This document shows, piece after piece, positions 8,698 through 17,287 of a stretch of 64,000 bases of DNA (its first letter is position 1; every line of letters starts with the position of its first letter). A program made the translations under genes and the position numbers. Under the pieces are notes generated by a model. The model saw only the letters and a program-made list of their open reading frames with translations, did not search any database and was not told the DNA's origin. Source of the DNA: Aldehydirespirator sp965219165 (GTDB taxonomy: Bacteria > Actinomycetota > Acidimicrobiia > Acidimicrobiales > Aldehydirespiratoraceae); assembly GCA_965219165.1 (NCBI GenBank), contig CBDCMW010000002.1:3658001-3722000 (forward strand), read 5' to 3'.

Positions 8698-9543
8698 ATG
8701 AGCGCGCAGGCCGCGTGGTTGAACGGATGCATGATCGAGCCCGGCAACCCGCAGTTGCGCGTCGACGACCACGGTGTGCTGGTGGGCGACGGCATCTTCG
8801 AGACGCTGCTCGTGGTGCCCAACGGCGCGGACGTGACCGCGTTCGCGGTGCGGCGCCATCTCGAGCGCCTGCGCCGCTCCGCCCACGCTCTGGGACTCGT
8901 TTGCCCCTTCGGGGACGAGGACCTGCGGGCCGCCATTGCCCGATGCCTCGATGTCGCCCCCGGCGCCGGGGTGGTGCGGATCACGGTGACCAGCGGCGGA
9001 GGTGCCTTGGGCTCGCACCGGGGGGAAGGACCGGGCTCGACCATCGTGATCGCGGGCAATCAGCCGCCCGACTACCCGCCGGGCACCGCAGTGGCGGTTG
9101 TGCCCTTCGCCCGCAACGAGCGGGGCGCGACCGCGGGGGTGAAGACCACCTCCTATGCCGAGAACGTGCTGGCCCTGGACATGGCCCGCCGGCGGGGCGC
9201 CTCGGAGGCGATCTTCGCCGACACCCGGGGACGGGTGAGCGAGGGCACCGGGTCGAACATCTTCTGGACCGACGGCGAGCGGCTGCACACACCGCCGCTG
9301 GACACCGGCTGTCTGGCCGGCGTCACCCGCGAGTTGATCATGGAACGCCTGGACGTGGCCGAGACTCACCTTCCGGTCGAGGAGCTCCCCCTGGTGCCTG
9401 AGGCGTTCCTCGCCTCCTCCACCCGAATCGTCCAGTCGATCGGCCGCATCGACGACGCGGAACTGCCGGTGGTGGACGGTCCCCTGACCGTGGCCGCAGC
9501 CGCGGCGATGGCCGAGCTGCTCGCCACCGACATAGACCCGTGA
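8698..9543 (+). CDS. Class IV PLP-dependent aminotransferase / aminodeoxychorismate lyase-like
   Basis: About 281 residues from ATG 8698 (a GTG two codons earlier is also possible). The fold-type IV pattern is clear: DHGVLVGDGIFETL at the N-terminus, the PLP-binding lysine in GVKTTSYAEN, the glutamate in RVSEGTGSNIFW, and CLAGVTRELIME near the end. Length and motifs fit 4-amino-4-deoxychorismate lyase (PabC, folate biosynthesis) as well as branched-chain or D-amino-acid aminotransferases. No pabA/pabB lies next to it, so I give no symbol. The tRNA deaminase gene follows 28 bases later in the same direction. Confidence 0.8.
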   Translation: MSAQAAWLNGCMIEPGNPQLRVDDHGVLVGDGIFETLLVVPNGADVTAFAVRRHLERLRRSAHALGLVCPFGDEDLRAAIARCLDVAPGAGVVRITVTSGGGALGSHRGEGPGSTIVIAGNQPPDYPPGTAVAVVPFARNERGATAGVKTTSYAENVLALDMARRRGASEAIFADTRGRVSEGTGSNIFWTDGERLHTPPLDTGCLAGVTRELIMERLDVAETHLPVEELPLVPEAFLASSTRIVQSIGRIDDAELPVVDGPLTVAAAAAMAELLATDIDP

Positions 9544-9571
9544 ACCCGGTGCCGCACGGTTCCGACGCAAG

Positions 9572-10060
9572 GTGACCGACGACGAGCTCATGGAGCTGGC
9601 TGTGGCCGAGGCCCGGTTAGGCCCCGGTCACGGCGACGTGCCCGTGGGCGCGGTGGTGTGGCACAACGGCGAGGTCGTCGCCTGTCGCCACAACGAGCGC
9701 GAGCACACCGGCGATCCCACCGCCCACGCCGAGATCCTGGCTCTGCGCGACGCCGCGGCCCGCCTGGGCGGCTGGCGCCTCGACGGGGCGACCGTGGCCG
9801 TGACCCTGGAGCCGTGCCCCATGTGCGCCGGCGCCCTGCAGCAGGCCCGGGTGGGCCGGGTCGTGTTCGGCGCCGACGATCCCAAGGCCGGAGCCCTCGG
9901 CTCGCTGTACAACCTCGGCGCCGATCCCAGGCTCAACCACGAGTTCGCCGTGGTGCCTGGGGTGCGGGCCGACGAGTGCGCGGCCCTGCTGCAGGAATTC
10001 TTCTCGGACCTGCGGGGCGCAGATTCCGACGCCGCAGTCGGGTGGGAGGGCCGCCGGTAG
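9572..10060 (+). CDS. tadA: tRNA-specific adenosine deaminase (A34 to inosine)
   Basis: A 162-residue cytidine/deoxycytidylate deaminase-fold protein starting at GTG. The zinc site is complete: HAE (TAHAEILALRDA) with the catalytic glutamate, and PCPMCAGALQQARVGRVVFG with both cysteines. The downstream GALGSLYNLGADPRLNH is diagnostic for TadA, which deaminates the wobble adenosine of tRNA-Arg(ACG). A short non-conserved tail follows EFFSDLRG. The tRNA-Ser gene begins ten bases after the stop, on the same strand. Confidence 0.93.
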   Translation: MTDDELMELAVAEARLGPGHGDVPVGAVVWHNGEVVACRHNEREHTGDPTAHAEILALRDAAARLGGWRLDGATVAVTLEPCPMCAGALQQARVGRVVFGADDPKAGALGSLYNLGADPRLNHEFAVVPGVRADECAALLQEFFSDLRGADSDAAVGWEGRR

Positions 10061-10070
10061 CCTCTGCGGT

Positions 10071-10160
10071 GGAGAGTTGCCAGAGCGGACGAATGGGGCG
10101 GCCTCGAAAGCCGTTGTGGCCTCCGGGTCACCATGGGTTCAAATCCCATACTCTCCGCCA
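10071..10160 (+). tRNA. tRNA-Ser (anticodon CGA)
   Basis: A full cloverleaf can be drawn. The acceptor stem GGAGAGT pairs with ACTCTCC. The anticodon stem GCGGC/GCCGT encloses loop CTCGAAA, with CGA at 10105-10107. A long variable arm typical of class II tRNAs precedes the T arm ATGGG/CCCAT with loop TTCAAAT. The discriminator base is G and CCA is encoded. It reads UCG serine codons. A tRNA 3' end is a common integration site; the accessory stretch begins directly behind it, but I found no second copy of the 3' end that would prove an attachment site. Confidence 0.95.
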
Positions 10161-10232
10161 CAACAGGACCCAAAAAGGGCTTGTGACCTAGCCATATTCA
10201 AACTTGGACTATGACTGGTGTCAGTTATGGTG

Positions 10233-10424
10233 TCATAAACGGTCGGCGTGACCCTCCGTTTCGCGCCACCATTTGGCCCTATTGCCTGTCGGCTCCGATG
10301 GGACGCGGCCCACTTCCAAGTCCTCGGCGAGCAGCTTACGGAGGTCGCCCTCCGTGGCGGCGAAGTGTGTCTCACACTCGGCGAGCGTCAAGGGCTCATG
10401 AACGCCGTCTCTCAGCTCTCCCAC
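10233..10424 (-). CDS. Possible 63-residue hypothetical protein
   Basis: From GTG 10424 the frame encodes a charged, helix-prone peptide (EPLTLAECETHFAATEGDLR, KLLAEDLEVGRVPSE, NRAKWWRETEGHADRL). Its composition is more natural than that of the surrounding sequence, and its end overlaps one TTTCGCGCC repeat. It may be real or the scar of a longer gene. Confidence 0.3.
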   Translation of the reverse strand: MGELRDGVHEPLTLAECETHFAATEGDLRKLLAEDLEVGRVPSEPTGNRAKWWRETEGHADRL

Positions 10425-10985
10425 GCCCCGGACTCTAGACCATGCCGCTGAACGGGCAGCGGCGCGAAACATCACGTCAGAGGAGGTGCTCCAGTCGCTC
10501 AAGCCAGGTTCACCGCGGCGCGAAACATCCGGCGGCCGACACCCGCTGCGCCCGTTATCGATATCGGCAGGTCGGAGCGGCGCGAAATCGCGTGCCCGGC
10601 ACCAGCCTCGTGTGACGCTTTCGCGCCACTCCGTTCGCGCCACCTCGCAAACGCGCAGCCACCAGCCACCTCCCCATCTCAGCCCCACAAGACCCAACTC
10701 TCAGCACGCGCCCAACCCCGAAAGGGGTGGGCAAGCAAACAACTAGCCGACCCCCCACCAGCCAACCACCCGTCACCAGCGAGCCGACCGCACCCCCACA
10801 GCAACCCGCCCCGCCGGCAGGCACACCAACAACAACAGCCGAAACGAAGCAGACTTCCAAAATCCCACCAACCCAACGGCACGGCGGCAGTGGCCGCTGG
10901 CGCTCGCCCACCGATAACGGCACATCAAAGTGGCGCGAAATCTCCGACGGGCCCACCTCGTCGTCGACATCCCCTGTTTCGCTCC
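10259..10985. repeat. Dispersed TTTCGCGCC 9-mer, six exact and two near copies
   Basis: The 9-mer TTTCGCGCC or its complement GGCGCGAAA occurs at 10259-10267, 10461-10469, 10517-10525, 10579-10587, 10619-10627 and 10932-10940. One-mismatch copies lie at 10633-10641 and 10977-10985. The copies around 10556-10590 and 10911-10943 share a longer context (CGATA, then CGGCA, then AG and GGCGCGAAATC at equal spacing). The stretch 10425-11053 otherwise contains no gene I can support. It looks like a binding-site array or iteron region; its role is unknown. Confidence 0.6.
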
Positions 10986-11053
10986 ACTCCCCCGTTTTTT
11001 GGCCTCAGCGTGTGCTTTCATGTCCGTTTCGACCCGGACGGAAGGACGGAAGA

Positions 11054-11578
11054 ATGACATCCATCATCGATGAAATAGAGGCGGCGGGTCCGGCGACGGA
11101 ACTGACCGAACTGCTGAGAGAGCTTGACGCCTTCGACCCTCACGCCCCGGACAGTGGGGAGCGCGAGCACCGGCTGGACGTTGAGGTCGCACGGGTGCTG
11201 ACACAGACCCTCAGTGCGGGTGCCCGTCGGGAGTTGGCGACGATGTTGATGCCAGCATGGGCGAATGGGCAGCTGTTCGGAAACTTGAACAAGGTCCGAT
11301 TGACCGGCGTCGCGTGGCCGGTCATTGTGGGGTGCCTGGCCGAGCACGGCTTGGTTCCCATACTCCACAGGGTCATGGGTGTGGTGAATGTCTGGCCGCT
11401 CTCGCATCTCCTCACTCCAGGGCAGCAGTCGCCGCGACGCTCGCTGTGTTCGCCATGCTCAGAATGCTCCGTGATGTGGGCCGAAACCCCGAGTGAGCAA
11501 GAGGAACTGGTCTGCCGGACTTGCTTCGCGTGCAACCGGATCACCCAAGTCAATCCGGCCCAAGGGACGCTGTGGTGA
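11054..11578 (+). CDS. Hypothetical protein with a C-terminal CxxC pair
   Basis: ATG 11054 follows a good ribosome binding site (GGAAGGACGGAAGA) and gives 174 residues; the frame upstream to 10727 is proline/threonine-rich noise. The N-terminal half is helical (ATELTELLRELDAFDPHAPD, LDVEVARVLTQTLSAGARRE), followed by a possible ligand-binding middle part. The C-terminus has cysteine pairs (CSPCSEC, CRTCFAC) that could bind zinc. A shortened second copy of bases 11321-11507 follows the gene. No family recognised. Confidence 0.45.
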   Translation: MTSIIDEIEAAGPATELTELLRELDAFDPHAPDSGEREHRLDVEVARVLTQTLSAGARRELATMLMPAWANGQLFGNLNKVRLTGVAWPVIVGCLAEHGLVPILHRVMGVVNVWPLSHLLTPGQQSPRRSLCSPCSECSVMWAETPSEQEELVCRTCFACNRITQVNPAQGTLW

Positions 11579-11770
11579 CGGTCGTCGCACTCCGCTTGAC
11601 CACAGCGCGACAACCGCTGTCATTGTGGGGTGCCTGGCCGAGCACGGCTTCCCATACTCCACAGGGTCATGGGTCGCCGCATCGCATCTCCTCACTCCAG
11701 GGCAGTCGCCGCGACGCTCGCTGTGATGCTCGGGCGTGATGTGGGCCGAAACCCCGAGTGGCAAGAGGAC
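11321..11770 (+). repeat. Imperfect direct duplication, the second copy shortened by small deletions
   Basis: The segment 11321-11507 inside the hypothetical gene recurs at 11619-11770. Both begin with GTCATTGTGGGGTGCCTGG and end with a CCCGAGTG...CAAGAGGA segment. The second copy lacks several short blocks of 2-14 bases (for example GGTT after GAGCACGGCTT and CAG after GGGCAG), which destroys the reading frame. The remainder, 11579-11908, holds no gene. Confidence 0.7.
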
Positions 11771-11908
11771 AGCTTGAGCGTCGCATGGGCCGCATCGACG
11801 GGCTGGAGGTTGGCGATGAGCCTGCCCACGTCGCACCGGACACGCCCGCTGCTGCTCTCTCGTACAGCGACCCCTCTGGCCGTCCGCAGGCGGCGACCAG
11901 GTAGGCGA

Positions 11909-12331
11909 CTAGTTGGCAGCCTCGCTGGGGAACGCGGCACGGAACGCGAGCACAGTCTCCTCCACGCCCTCGGTCATTAGGTCCACCACAATCTGATAGC
12001 GGCCCGCCGCCGGAAGCTGCACGGTGCGGAAGTCAACGGCGAACGGCACTATGATCACTTCGCCGGGGTCATTCTGAGGGGGAGGGGTGCCAATCTGAAA
12101 CCCGGCGGAAGCCTCCGCCAGCCGAGCCCCGTCGGCGGTCTCAACCCTGAACCGTATCTCCCGCGGAATCTTGGCTTCCCCTGGGGCGACCTCGATTATG
12201 AGGGCGAGCATTGCGCCCATCGGGGCGGGATACTGCGGCCGCCAGACGCGATTGATTCCTGCTGAGATGACCGACAACAGACCCTCTCGGACCTGCGCGA
12301 AGTCACAAATCGCGGCGACGCATACCTTCAT
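11909..12331 (-). CDS. DUF6941 family protein
   Basis: The 140-residue protein opens with MKVCVAAICDFAQVREGLLS, followed by GGIN/GINRVWRPQYPAPMG-type sequence and beta-rich stretches (LALIIEVAPGEA, EIRFRVETADG, GRYQIVVDL). That matches, from memory, the DUF6941 family of small actinobacterial proteins predicted to form a beta-sandwich. It is the last gene of a three-gene minus-strand unit: it starts nine bases after the HicB-like gene. Function is unknown. Its place behind a toxin-antitoxin pair is unusual and may be chance. Confidence 0.65.
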   Translation of the reverse strand: MKVCVAAICDFAQVREGLLSVISAGINRVWRPQYPAPMGAMLALIIEVAPGEAKIPREIRFRVETADGARLAEASAGFQIGTPPPQNDPGEVIIVPFAVDFRTVQLPAAGRYQIVVDLMTEGVEETVLAFRAAFPSEAAN

Positions 12332-12340
12332 GGAGTCTTG

Positions 12341-12622
12341 CTACACCCCTGAGAGAGCGAACCCGACTCGAACCGCCTCCGTGCCGTGGGTCGGGGGCTC
12401 GACAGGAGCGGGGAACCTGTCAGGTTCCCAGGCAGGAGTCTCCGCCTCGGCTGCAACGAGCCTGATTTGCAGAGCGTCAAGAACACCCTCAGCGTCGGCC
12501 CACTCGTGAATGGAGACCACTAGGTCGGCCAAACGGTCTGCGCCGCCGGTGAACCCGAGGTCGTCTTCCGCCCACCAGAGCGTGCCCTCTTCGCGGTTCT
12601 GGTACACGCGAACTTCATGCAT
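12341..12622 (-). CDS. HicB-like antitoxin
   Basis: The 93-residue protein starts MHEVRVYQNREEGTLWWAED, then GFTGGADRLADLVVSIHEWA. This is a degraded-RNase-H strand pattern plus helix, as in HicB/DUF1902 antitoxins. There is no obvious C-terminal DNA-binding domain, so autoregulation would need another factor. It lies 30 bases downstream of a HicA gene, the usual order hicA-hicB. Assignment rests on this pairing and fold pattern rather than on strong motif identity. Confidence 0.6.
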   Translation of the reverse strand: MHEVRVYQNREEGTLWWAEDDLGFTGGADRLADLVVSIHEWADAEGVLDALQIRLVAAEAETPAWEPDRFPAPVEPPTHGTEAVRVGFALSGV

Positions 12623-12652
12623 CGAGCGCCTCCCTATCGGATGAACCGCTGT

Positions 12653-12892
12653 TCATAGTAAGTCTTCTACTTCCTCATCGGTCAATCCAGCCCGCTCAAC
12701 CAACATCCGGCGCAAGGCCTTAGGCGGCACCTCGTCTCTGTCGTGGAACGCAAAGCCGATGGGGAGACGGCCGTCAGCGACCAGTTTGCGGTGGGAACCG
12801 CGCTGACGTTCCTGCCTGTAGCCGACTCTGGCGAGAAGCCTGAGGACTTCACGGGCCTTCAATGCCGGGAAGCGCGACGCAGGAATCACCAT
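12653..12892 (-). CDS. hicA: HicA-type mRNA interferase toxin
   Basis: ATG 12892 gives a 79-residue protein; the frame upstream to 13015 is arginine-rich noise. HicA features are plain: FPALKAREVLRLLARVGYRQ, then RQRGSHRKLV carrying the catalytic histidine in the GSH box, then FHDRDEVPPKALRRMLVERAGL and an acidic end. HicA binds double-stranded RNA and cleaves mRNA, and is blocked by HicB, here encoded 30 bases downstream. The 240-base divergent region upstream would hold the promoter. Confidence 0.85.
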   Translation of the reverse strand: MVIPASRFPALKAREVLRLLARVGYRQERQRGSHRKLVADGRLPIGFAFHDRDEVPPKALRRMLVERAGLTDEEVEDLL

Positions 12893-13607
12893 CGCTCCAA
12901 ACCCTACAGACGCACTTGCAACCGACCGGTGGCCGTCGCTCACCCCGCCAGCACCCCACAAACACAGAACTTCGGCACGCCCAACGGCGCGGGCTGACAC
13001 TGACCGAGCCACCACCCAGCCCCCGGATCACGCCCTCCCGCCCACGGTACCCCTACCCGGCGTCACGCGATGGAGCACTCGTTCTGTGCTGTTTGCGGCC
13101 CATGAGATGCCGCAACTACGGTGCCGCCGCGATGAGCGATGCTCACGAGGACCAGAACGCTTCTGGGTCTTGGCAGCCTGACCCCACAAGCCGGTACAAG
13201 CTGCGTTGGCGCGACGCCGCTGGGAACTGGACCGACCACGTGTACAGCAGCGACGGCCAGATGGGCAACGACCCCTACGACACTCCATCTCCTCCGCCGC
13301 CTTCCCCGCTTCCGCCTGAGAGCCAGTCCGAGACGCTCCAGGCACCTGGCGCGCAACCCCACGGGGAGACGCTGACCAGAGCCGAGGCCCGTAAGGCAAG
13401 AACTGAGGCCAAGAAGGCCGAGCTGCGCCAACGGCTAGCCGACCAGAAGACCTTGAAGGCCGACCAACAGGCATTCAAGAAGGCACAACGAGAGGCTGTC
13501 AAGTCTGCTGCTGGAATGGGCGGGAAGCTGCTCGCGCTCGCCCGGCTGCACTTTGACGACGACGAGACGGACTTGTGCTCAGTGCGCGGCACCTATGAGA
13601 CCAAACG

Positions 13608-13637
13608 GGCGCTTCGCGAATCAGGGTGGAGTGAGGG
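13608..13637 (+). repeat. Left terminal inverted repeat (30 bp)
   Basis: Begins GGCGCTTCGCGAATCAGGG and continues TGGAGTGAGGG; it is the exact reverse complement of 18648-18677. The preceding eight bases, 13600-13607, are the target duplication ACCAAACG. Between here and the stop of the DUF6262 gene at 13755 are 117 bases without a gene. Confidence 0.95.
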
Positions 13638-13754
13638 TGTCGAGGAGGGCCCAGTTGGGTTTGCCGGCATACAGCAGGGCCCGGATCCGGTAGTTGTTGA
13701 AGTTGGTGAACCCGAAGGCGGCGCGTTTGACGCGTTTGGCCAGGTTGTTGGTGC

Positions 13755-14195
13755 TTATCTGGAGGGCTGGACGCTGTGGTGGTTCGGAGCTTGGGTTTCA
13801 TGTGGGAGACATGTCGCTGACGGGGCGGGGATGCGGCTTTGGCGCCGGTGGCCGAGGTGCTGGGCGAGGTGTTCTCGGAGTTGGTGGTTGTCGGCCTTGA
13901 GCCTGGTGATCTCGTCGAGGGCGGCCTCGAGGCGTTGTCGCAGCGATTCGGCTGATCCTCGTTCAGGTGATGGAACGGGGACAGCCTGGGCTGTGGCAAC
14001 TCGGCGGAGCCGGTCGATGTCGGCTCGCAGGTCGGGCTGGCGGTAGAGCCAGGATCGGGACACGCCTGCTGTGCGGGCGACGTGTGCGAACGTGATCGGT
14101 TGCGCGGTGGCGTGGAGGCGCTGTAGTGCTTCGGTGGCGCGTTGGCGGGTCTGGTCGGAGCGTTGTCGGGCGGCAGCGGCGAGGGCGGTGGTCAC
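13755..14195 (-). CDS. DUF6262-like accessory protein, Tn554 TnpC-like
   Basis: GTG 14195 overlaps the upstream stop (GTGA) and gives 146 residues; the longer frame to 14483 is an arginine-rich shadow. Residues 1-30 form a helix (ALAAAARQRSDQTRQRATEA). A helix-turn-helix-like part follows (ITFAHVARTAGVSRSWLYRQ), then a long coiled coil (LRQRLEAALDEITRLKADNH). This is the DUF6262/TnpC layout found as third gene of Tn554-type modules. In Tn554, TnpC influences orientation and efficiency of integration; the same role here is inferred. Confidence 0.8.
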   Translation of the reverse strand: MTTALAAAARQRSDQTRQRATEALQRLHATAQPITFAHVARTAGVSRSWLYRQPDLRADIDRLRRVATAQAVPVPSPERGSAESLRQRLEAALDEITRLKADNHQLREHLAQHLGHRRQSRIPAPSATCLPHETQAPNHHSVQPSR

Positions 14196-16144
14196 GGGTT
14201 GGTGTCTCCTATGTCTTCGAGCGCGGCGATGAGCCGGTCGAGGTTGTCGTGGACTTGGCGATGGTTGTCGGCGAGCCGGAGTTGGCCGTCGGCTTCGGCG
14301 GTGGCGACGAGCTGGCGGGTCTGGTCGCGTTGGCGGCGGTGGATGTCGAGGAACGCCGGGGTTGTCTGGAAGTCGGGGCAGGTGAGGCAGGCGTTGGGGT
14401 GGGGGCAGTGCTGTTGTGGTGGGCGTCCGCAGTAGCCGTTGGGCAGGCTGGCTTGGACGCGGGCCATGTTGTGCTTGGTCCACTCGGCTTCGGCGGTGAG
14501 TGCGCCGGGGTCGTAGGCGATGTGTTCTCCGGCGAGGTTGACCCGCTGCTGGCAGTATTCGTCGAAGGCTGCGCGGACGGTGGTGTCATGGAGCGCGGCG
14601 TAGCGGGCGGTCATCTGGGGGCTGGCGTGGCCGAGGAGCCGCTGGATGACGTGTTGGGGGACGCCTGTGTTGATCAGCCGGGTGCCGAGGGTGTGGCGGA
14701 ACTGGTGGGCGGTGACCCGCACGGGCTGGCCGGTGTCGTCTCGCAGGTCGATGTCGTGTTGCCAGCGGGCCAGACGCCCCCGCAGCGTGGCGTAGCTGAA
14801 GGGCCGGGTCGCGTCGGGGTTGGATCGCGGGGCGGGGAACAGCACCGGCACAGCGTCGGGCCAGCGGTGGAGCAGATGCGTCTGTTGGGCGCGGATGGCT
14901 TCGGCGGCGGCGGCGCTGAGGGGCACGAGCTGCTCGGCGGCCATCTTGGTGTTGAGGTAGCGAAGGCAGGGCCACCCGGCGCTGTCTTCGATGATCGGGT
15001 TGAACGGCAGCGAGCAGGCGTCGTTGGCCCGCAGGCCGGTCTCCATGATCACGATGACCAGCGCCCGGGTCGTGGCGTCGGGCAGCATTGCGAGGCGTTC
15101 GGGGTCTTCGAGCTGGGCCATGACGAACTCGGGGATGAACCGGGGCAGGGGCCGGGGTCGGCTGGGCAGGTCGTCGTGATAGACCGCTGCCGTCGCGGGC
15201 AGTCGCGGCAGCCAGCCGTGGCGCCGGCAGGCATCGAGAAAGACCCGCAGACAGGTGATGTAGGTGCTGGAGGTGTGAGCAGCGAGATGTGAGGCGGCGA
15301 CCCACACCAGATAGGACTCCAGCGCGTCGCGGGTGACGACAGCCTCGTCGGAGGCCCGGGGATCGCGTCGGGTGAGGAACCGGCTGAACCACAGCATCGC
15401 CCGCACATCGACATGCACGCTGCCGAAGGTCTTGCCCGACCCCAGCCGAAGCCTCGCCCAGCGCTTCACCGCGGCGCGTAGCCACGGCTGGTCGATGGTG
15501 TCGAAACGGGTCTGAGCCGGCGACCGGGTCACCTTGATCCCCAGCCGCGAGGCGACCCAGAGGTCCGACGCGTACTCGGCTTCGATGTCGATGCCGCCGA
15601 GGTCGCTGAGCCTGCGGTAGGCGTAGCGGATGAGCCCGATCACAGGGCTCGGGTCCCTGCGGCGGCGGGACCTCACCTCGTCGAGCCAGTCCTCCAGCGG
15701 CCGGTCCAGCAGCGAGCCGGCGCCGCTGTCGGCCACCAGAGCGACCAAATGCCTCACCGTCGAGGGCGGCACCCTCACAGTGCGGTCGTCGCAGCGGCAC
15801 TGCAGCACGTACGCGACCTCCATGCGGGCCCCGACGGCCAACGCCGACAGATCGAAGCCGTCCACGTTCTCTGAGCCGGCCCGGACCGCGACCGCAGCGG
15901 CGCCCGCCTTGAACTCCCCGAGGTCGGGCTTGCCGTGGCTGGCCCACCGCTGGTGGTGAGCAGAGCACAGATCCCGCGCCCAGGCGCTGCGCCCGCATCC
16001 CGCCACCCCGCAGCGGCCCCGACCGAACACCGGGTCCTCGGGCGACACCCGGATCACCTCGCCGCAGAACTCCGGGCGCACAGCCGCCACGAGCTCGCCC
16101 AGATGGTCGCCGCGGCCGCTGCGGGCGGGGACGGCGCTCAGCAT
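14192..16144 (-). CDS. Tyrosine recombinase, Tn554 TnpB-like
   Basis: The 650-residue protein overlaps TnpA by seven bases and TnpC by four. The N-terminus carries a zinc-binding-like pattern (CGVAGCGRSAWARDLCSAHH). The catalytic domain has the first Arg in METGLRANDACSLPFN, a Lys strand (YLNTKMAAEQLVPLS), the HxxR box in TAHQFRHTLGTRLINTG, LLGHASPQMT, and a Tyr in ARYAALHD. A second cysteine cluster (GYCGRPPQQHCPHPNACLTC) near residues 575-600 is characteristic of TnpB-type recombinases. It would act with TnpA on att sites; whether it moves the element or resolves intermediates of the ISL3 transposase is unknown. Confidence 0.88.
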   Translation of the reverse strand: MLSAVPARSGRGDHLGELVAAVRPEFCGEVIRVSPEDPVFGRGRCGVAGCGRSAWARDLCSAHHQRWASHGKPDLGEFKAGAAAVAVRAGSENVDGFDLSALAVGARMEVAYVLQCRCDDRTVRVPPSTVRHLVALVADSGAGSLLDRPLEDWLDEVRSRRRRDPSPVIGLIRYAYRRLSDLGGIDIEAEYASDLWVASRLGIKVTRSPAQTRFDTIDQPWLRAAVKRWARLRLGSGKTFGSVHVDVRAMLWFSRFLTRRDPRASDEAVVTRDALESYLVWVAASHLAAHTSSTYITCLRVFLDACRRHGWLPRLPATAAVYHDDLPSRPRPLPRFIPEFVMAQLEDPERLAMLPDATTRALVIVIMETGLRANDACSLPFNPIIEDSAGWPCLRYLNTKMAAEQLVPLSAAAAEAIRAQQTHLLHRWPDAVPVLFPAPRSNPDATRPFSYATLRGRLARWQHDIDLRDDTGQPVRVTAHQFRHTLGTRLINTGVPQHVIQRLLGHASPQMTARYAALHDTTVRAAFDEYCQQRVNLAGEHIAYDPGALTAEAEWTKHNMARVQASLPNGYCGRPPQQHCPHPNACLTCPDFQTTPAFLDIHRRQRDQTRQLVATAEADGQLRLADNHRQVHDNLDRLIAALEDIGDTNP

Positions 16145-17247
16145 GAGACGCCGTCCCAGGCGCCTGCGCGCACCAGCTCGGACCGCAGGTCCTCGACATC
16201 GAGGTGCACATACGCTTCGCTGGTCGTGGTCACCGACCGGTGCGTCAACAGCTTGGACACGACCTCGATCGCCACACCGGCGCGGATCAGCTCGGTGGCG
16301 CGGCTGTGGCGCAGCGTGTGCGGGGTGAACTCGATGCCCGTGCGGGCTCGCAGCCGCCGCACCAGCTTCGCGACCGTGTCATAGCGCAGCGGCCTGCCCA
16401 CCGGCGCCGACCACAGGTTCACGAACACGTAGTCAGAGTCCAGCTCGCCGTACTCGGTGTGCATGTAATCGCTGTAGAGCCGCACCAGCGGCGCCGACAC
16501 CGGCACCGTCGCCGGCGACGAGCACTTGGCCCGGGCCCCGTTCGCGTTGTCGGCCCGGGCCACGATGCGCACCTCCCGGCGGCGGCTCACGAAGTCCTCG
16601 TGCCGCAAACCGAGCGCCTGGCCGACCCGCATGCCCGTCTCGGCCAACAAGGCGAACAAGAACCGGTCCCGCAGCCGGGTGCACGCCGCCAAGATCACAG
16701 CGACCTCCTCGACGCCGAGCACCACCGGCAGCCGCCGCGGCACACGCAGCCCCACCGGCCGCAGCCTCACCGGACCGCTGCTCGCTATGCCGTGCAAGAA
16801 CGGCTTGTAGGAACCCCGAGACCCGCGCCGCCACGCCACCAACTCCGCCGCCACGCCCACGCCGCCGCTGCGAGCGTGGAAGTCGTAGAACCCAAACAGC
16901 GCGGCCAGGTGACGGTTCACCGTCGCCGCGCTGCGAACCGCCGCCGTGTCATCGAACACGATCACGTTGTCGGCCGGAGCCCGCAGCCATGCCACGAACC
17001 GCGAGACGTCCTCGATCCCGACGCTGTCCCAGACCACCCGACGGGCCCCGAGGAACTCGAACCAAAGCCGCAGACCGTGCGCGTAGGCCCTCACCGTGTT
17101 CGGTGAACGCTCGATGCCTGCCAGATGCGCCAGATAGCGCTCCGCCGGCTCCACCAGAGCCCACTCGTCGTCGACGACCGTCCAAGACTCGGCGCCGGTC
17201 ACCGGCATCACCACACGCTGCACCCTCACAGGCCACCTCCACCGCAT
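16138..17247 (-). CDS. Tyrosine recombinase, Tn554 TnpA-like
   Basis: About 369 residues from ATG 17247; the frame continues to 17382 but would overlap the transposase gene. A SAM-like N-terminal core-binding domain (YLAHLAGIERSPNTVRAYAH, LRLWFEFLG) is followed by the catalytic domain: Arg in AETGMRVGQALGLRHEDF, the HxxR box in FTPHTLRHSRATELIRAG, LLTHRSVTTT and Tyr in SEAYVHLD. LTHRS replaces the usual LGH, a common variant. The gene starts 40 bases after the ISL3 transposase stop and overlaps TnpB, so one transcript from the right end is likely. Confidence 0.88.
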   Translation of the reverse strand: MRWRWPVRVQRVVMPVTGAESWTVVDDEWALVEPAERYLAHLAGIERSPNTVRAYAHGLRLWFEFLGARRVVWDSVGIEDVSRFVAWLRAPADNVIVFDDTAAVRSAATVNRHLAALFGFYDFHARSGGVGVAAELVAWRRGSRGSYKPFLHGIASSGPVRLRPVGLRVPRRLPVVLGVEEVAVILAACTRLRDRFLFALLAETGMRVGQALGLRHEDFVSRRREVRIVARADNANGARAKCSSPATVPVSAPLVRLYSDYMHTEYGELDSDYVFVNLWSAPVGRPLRYDTVAKLVRRLRARTGIEFTPHTLRHSRATELIRAGVAIEVVSKLLTHRSVTTTSEAYVHLDVEDLRSELVRAGAWDGVSC

Positions 17248-17287
17248 CTCGACCGGCGAGGCCAGGCCGAAGGAAGCGCTGTCTAGC

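Noticed and set aside
10141..10260. Attachment site of an integrated element at the tRNA-Ser 3' end
   Set aside because: I searched the window by eye for a second copy of the tRNA end and found none; the only integrase is a fragment on the other side of the tRNA.
10727..11053. Upstream extension of the hypothetical gene starting at 11054
   Set aside because: The extension is Pro/Thr-rich low complexity and crosses a TTTCGCGCC repeat; the ribosome site sits before 11054.
14126..15292. Plus-strand frames of 388 and fewer codons within the transposon
   Set aside because: They lie opposite the tnpB-like gene, are valine/glycine-rich, and show no family signature.
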